From: Brevibacillus laterosporus
Lineage (GTDB): Bacteria; Bacillota; Bacilli; Brevibacillales; Brevibacillaceae
Assembly: GCF_030489605.1 (NCBI RefSeq)
Contig: NZ_JAUKFY010000013.1
Location: 62,001 to 126,000, forward strand
Length of the DNA stretch: 64,000 nt
Reading direction: 5' to 3'
Shown piece after piece: positions 62,187-64,000 of the stretch. The stretch's first letter is position 1. Every line of letters begins with the position of its first letter. The notes beneath the pieces were generated by a model, which had not been told where the DNA came from, ran no database searches, and worked only from the letters and a program-made list of their open reading frames with translations. The position numbers and the translations under genes are program-made.

Positions 62187-62216
62187 AGCCCCAGGTTTGA
62201 TTCCCCTGGGGTTTTT
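62187..62216 (+). terminator. Riboswitch expression-platform terminator
   Basis: A CCCCAGG / CCTGGGG stem is followed by TTTTTC between the aptamer and the ade start codon. It is expected to form when purine is bound. Confidence 0.85.
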
Positions 62217-62257
62217 CTCGTTATGGATAAACTTTAATTACTAGAGGAGCGATTCAA

Positions 62258-64000
62258 ATGAACATTCAACCTTCTGCCTTACAAAAACGTATCCAAGCAG
62301 CCTCCAAACACAAGAAAGCTGATTTGGTTATTAAAAATGGCAAAATCATAAATGTCTTCACTGGAGAAATTGTCGAGGCAGATGTAGCCATTACAGATGG
62401 TATGATCATTGGAATCGGAGCCTATGAAGGTAAGGATGTCTGGGATGCTAAAGGGAAATATATCGCTCCAGGCTTCATAGACGGACATGTTCACATTGAA
62501 TCATCGATGGTCACACCTGCTCAATTTGCAGAAATTGTCCTCCCTCATGGAGTAACTACTGTCGTCTGCGATCCTCATGAGATTGCCAATGTATCAGGTG
62601 CCGCTGGTATTCAATACATGCTGGATTCATCAGAAGGGCTTGACCTTGATGTATATGTGATGCTTCCTTCATGTGTACCTGCTACCTCCTTTGAACACTC
62701 AGGTGCGAAGCTGTATGCCAAGGATCTTGCTCCCTTTTATCATCATCCCCGTGTGCTTGGCCTAGCTGAGGTCATGGACTATCCTGCTGTCATGAGCGGT
62801 AATGAAGATATGGTTCAAAAAATCGCTGATGCCAGACAACGCGGCAAAAAACTGGACGGACATCTCGCTGGACTTTCCAAGGATGCAATTAACGTATACA
62901 TGACAGCGGGAATCCGCACAGATCATGAAGCTGTATCCTTGCAAGATGCCAGGGAGCGTCTTCAATTAGGGATGTACCTGCTCATCCGCGAAGGATCGGC
63001 TGCCAAAGATTTGAAGAATCTTATTTCCATAGTAAATGAACGCACAGCAGCACGTTGTCTGTTCTGTACTGACGATAAGCATTTAGATGATCTATTTAAA
63101 GAAGGCAGCATAGATTACAGCATACGTCTCGCTATCCAATACGGTGTTGATCCAATTACGGCAATTCGCATGGCTACACTTACCGCTGCTGAATGCTACG
63201 GTCTTGCAGAAAAAGGCGCCGTTGCTCCCGGCTATATAGCCGATCTAGTTATCATGGACAACCTTGAACAAGTTCGTATCACCGATGTTTGGAAAAATGG
63301 TAAGCAGGTTGCTAAAAACGGTCGCTACGAAGGAAATATCACTTCTCCTGCAAATGTACCACCTACGATCACTAACAGCGTACGTATCAAACCAGTCACA
63401 AAACGCGAGCTTCAACTACCTATTACTAGAGAGAAAGCCCATATAATTGGTGTCATTCCTAATAGCATTGTAACCGAGCATCTGATTGAAAACGTAGACA
63501 TCTCCAACGGATTTTTCCAGCCATCCATCGACCGTGATTTGGCTAAAATGGCAGTAGTGGAGCGCCATCACCAAACGGGTCATATCGGAGTAGGAATTGT
63601 AAAGGGCTTTGGTTTACGCTCAGGTGCTATGGCTACTACGATTGCGCATGATTCCCATAATATTATTACTGTCGGAACCAACGACGAGGACATGCTGATT
63701 GCAATTCAAACACTAGAAGAGATGCAGGGTGGGCTTGTCATTGTTGAAAACGGCAAGGTACTAGCTTCCCTTTCTCTAGAAATTGCTGGTCTAATGACAA
63801 GACGTCCAGCAGAACGTGTGATGGCAGAACTCCACCAGTTAGACCAAGCGCTACTTCGTATTGGGGCATCTCAGGAATTCTCTCAATTCTTGACGCTTTC
63901 CTTTCTAGCTCTCCCCGTCATCCCTGCATTGAAGCTGACTGACATGGGACTTTTTGATGTGAAGCAATTTTTACACATGAACGTATCTGTCGATGAACGT
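62258..64000 (+). CDS. ade: Adenine deaminase (3' end beyond window)
   Basis: The first 581 codons of a metal-dependent amidohydrolase converting adenine to hypoxanthine and ammonia in purine salvage. The N-terminal composite domain leads to APGFIDGHVHIESSMVTPAQF (metal His pair), then TTVVCDPHEIANVSG, a FCTDDKHLDDL segment with a metal-binding Asp, and GYIADLVIMDNLEQV. The C-terminal domain has GHIGVGIVKGFGLRSGAMATTIAHDSHNI. Family members are roughly 580-600 residues, so only a few codons are missing. GAGGAG precedes the ATG. A purine riboswitch lies in its leader. Confidence 0.96.
   Translation, partial: MNIQPSALQKRIQAASKHKKADLVIKNGKIINVFTGEIVEADVAITDGMIIGIGAYEGKDVWDAKGKYIAPGFIDGHVHIESSMVTPAQFAEIVLPHGVTTVVCDPHEIANVSGAAGIQYMLDSSEGLDLDVYVMLPSCVPATSFEHSGAKLYAKDLAPFYHHPRVLGLAEVMDYPAVMSGNEDMVQKIADARQRGKKLDGHLAGLSKDAINVYMTAGIRTDHEAVSLQDARERLQLGMYLLIREGSAAKDLKNLISIVNERTAARCLFCTDDKHLDDLFKEGSIDYSIRLAIQYGVDPITAIRMATLTAAECYGLAEKGAVAPGYIADLVIMDNLEQVRITDVWKNGKQVAKNGRYEGNITSPANVPPTITNSVRIKPVTKRELQLPITREKAHIIGVIPNSIVTEHLIENVDISNGFFQPSIDRDLAKMAVVERHHQTGHIGVGIVKGFGLRSGAMATTIAHDSHNIITVGTNDEDMLIAIQTLEEMQGGLVIVENGKVLASLSLEIAGLMTRRPAERVMAELHQLDQALLRIGASQEFSQFLTLSFLALPVIPALKLTDMGLFDVKQFLHMNVSVDER

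Noticed and set aside
1-64000. tRNA, rRNA, prophage, insertion sequence and defence-system genes
   Set aside because: Checked throughout by eye for clover-leaf clusters, transposases, integrases, restriction and cas proteins; none seen, though an isolated tRNA could be missed without a covariance search.

Overview
The window reads as a 64-kb piece of ordinary chromosome from a low-to-moderate-GC, spore-forming Firmicute of the Paenibacillaceae, most likely Brevibacillus (B. laterosporus group). This assignment rests on remembered protein character (SftA, RelQ-type alarmone synthetase, PepV, YitT, YusV-like ATPase, a YjcZ-like micro-protein, YcdB repeat proteins), strong AGGAGG-type ribosome binding sites, frequent TTG/GTG starts and sigma-A promoters. 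No search was run. I saw no rRNA, tRNA, CRISPR array, insertion sequence, integrase or phage gene. Genes lie on both strands in short operons, usually separated by clean intrinsic terminators, many of them bidirectional.

Layout. 1-544: the first codons of an RND efflux pump and its MarR regulator. 988-4767: an envelope-signalling cluster of a secreted YcdB-type protein, an ECF sigma factor and a membrane anti-sigma factor whose outer domain resembles the secreted protein, behind an ECF-type promoter. 4864-7380: molybdopterin genes moaC, a moaD-moaE fusion and a MoeB/ThiF enzyme. 7540-11669: aconitase, a 19-codon small ORF and rsgA. 11738-22780, mainly minus strand: IclR regulator, an unknown gene, the DNA translocase SftA, a plus-strand lipoprotein, an HD phosphohydrolase, a diverged UMP-kinase homologue, an inositol-phosphatase-family enzyme, a PaaI thioesterase, an EamA transporter and signal peptidase I. 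23008-26337: ilvD, trmB and a small secreted protein. 26507-34531, minus strand: an unknown gene, a class A penicillin-binding protein, a DUF4269 protein, a second EamA transporter with an attenuator-like leader, transketolase and two small genes. 34686-39024: an MFS exporter, a DUF418 membrane protein, a copper-amine-oxidase-N-like secreted protein and a DUF3050 protein. 39158-42471: a Fur-controlled YusV-like ATPase, YitT with an elaborate leader RNA, a decayed auxin-efflux-carrier gene and an unknown gene. 42817-49588: a FUSC-type exporter, a YjcZ-like micro-protein, a second IMPase, a small membrane protein, YbdD/YjiX, a candidate small RNA, cstA and hppD. 49775-51284: a methyltransferase and a PurM-fold protein resembling alpha-ribazole kinase. 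51484-55446: a four-gene MarR / adaptor / adaptor / MFS drug-efflux operon. 55634-61793: a membrane protein, a DEAD-box helicase, pepV-relQ, a GNAT enzyme and a TetR regulator. 62016-64000: a purine riboswitch and adenine deaminase, which runs off the window.

Functional themes are molybdenum-cofactor assembly, efflux under MarR control, starvation and carbon handling (CstA/YjiX, RelQ, PepV, aconitase, transketolase with a possible cre site), iron uptake (a lone siderophore ATPase with a Fur box inside its promoter) and purine salvage under riboswitch control. The least explained items are RNA-level: the yitT leader with mutually exclusive stems and a shielded Shine-Dalgarno, the second EamA gene's leader with an early hairpin, and a rod-shaped transcript between yjiX and cstA. 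The YcdB/ECF/anti-sigma cluster and the diverged PyrH are the best protein-level candidates.
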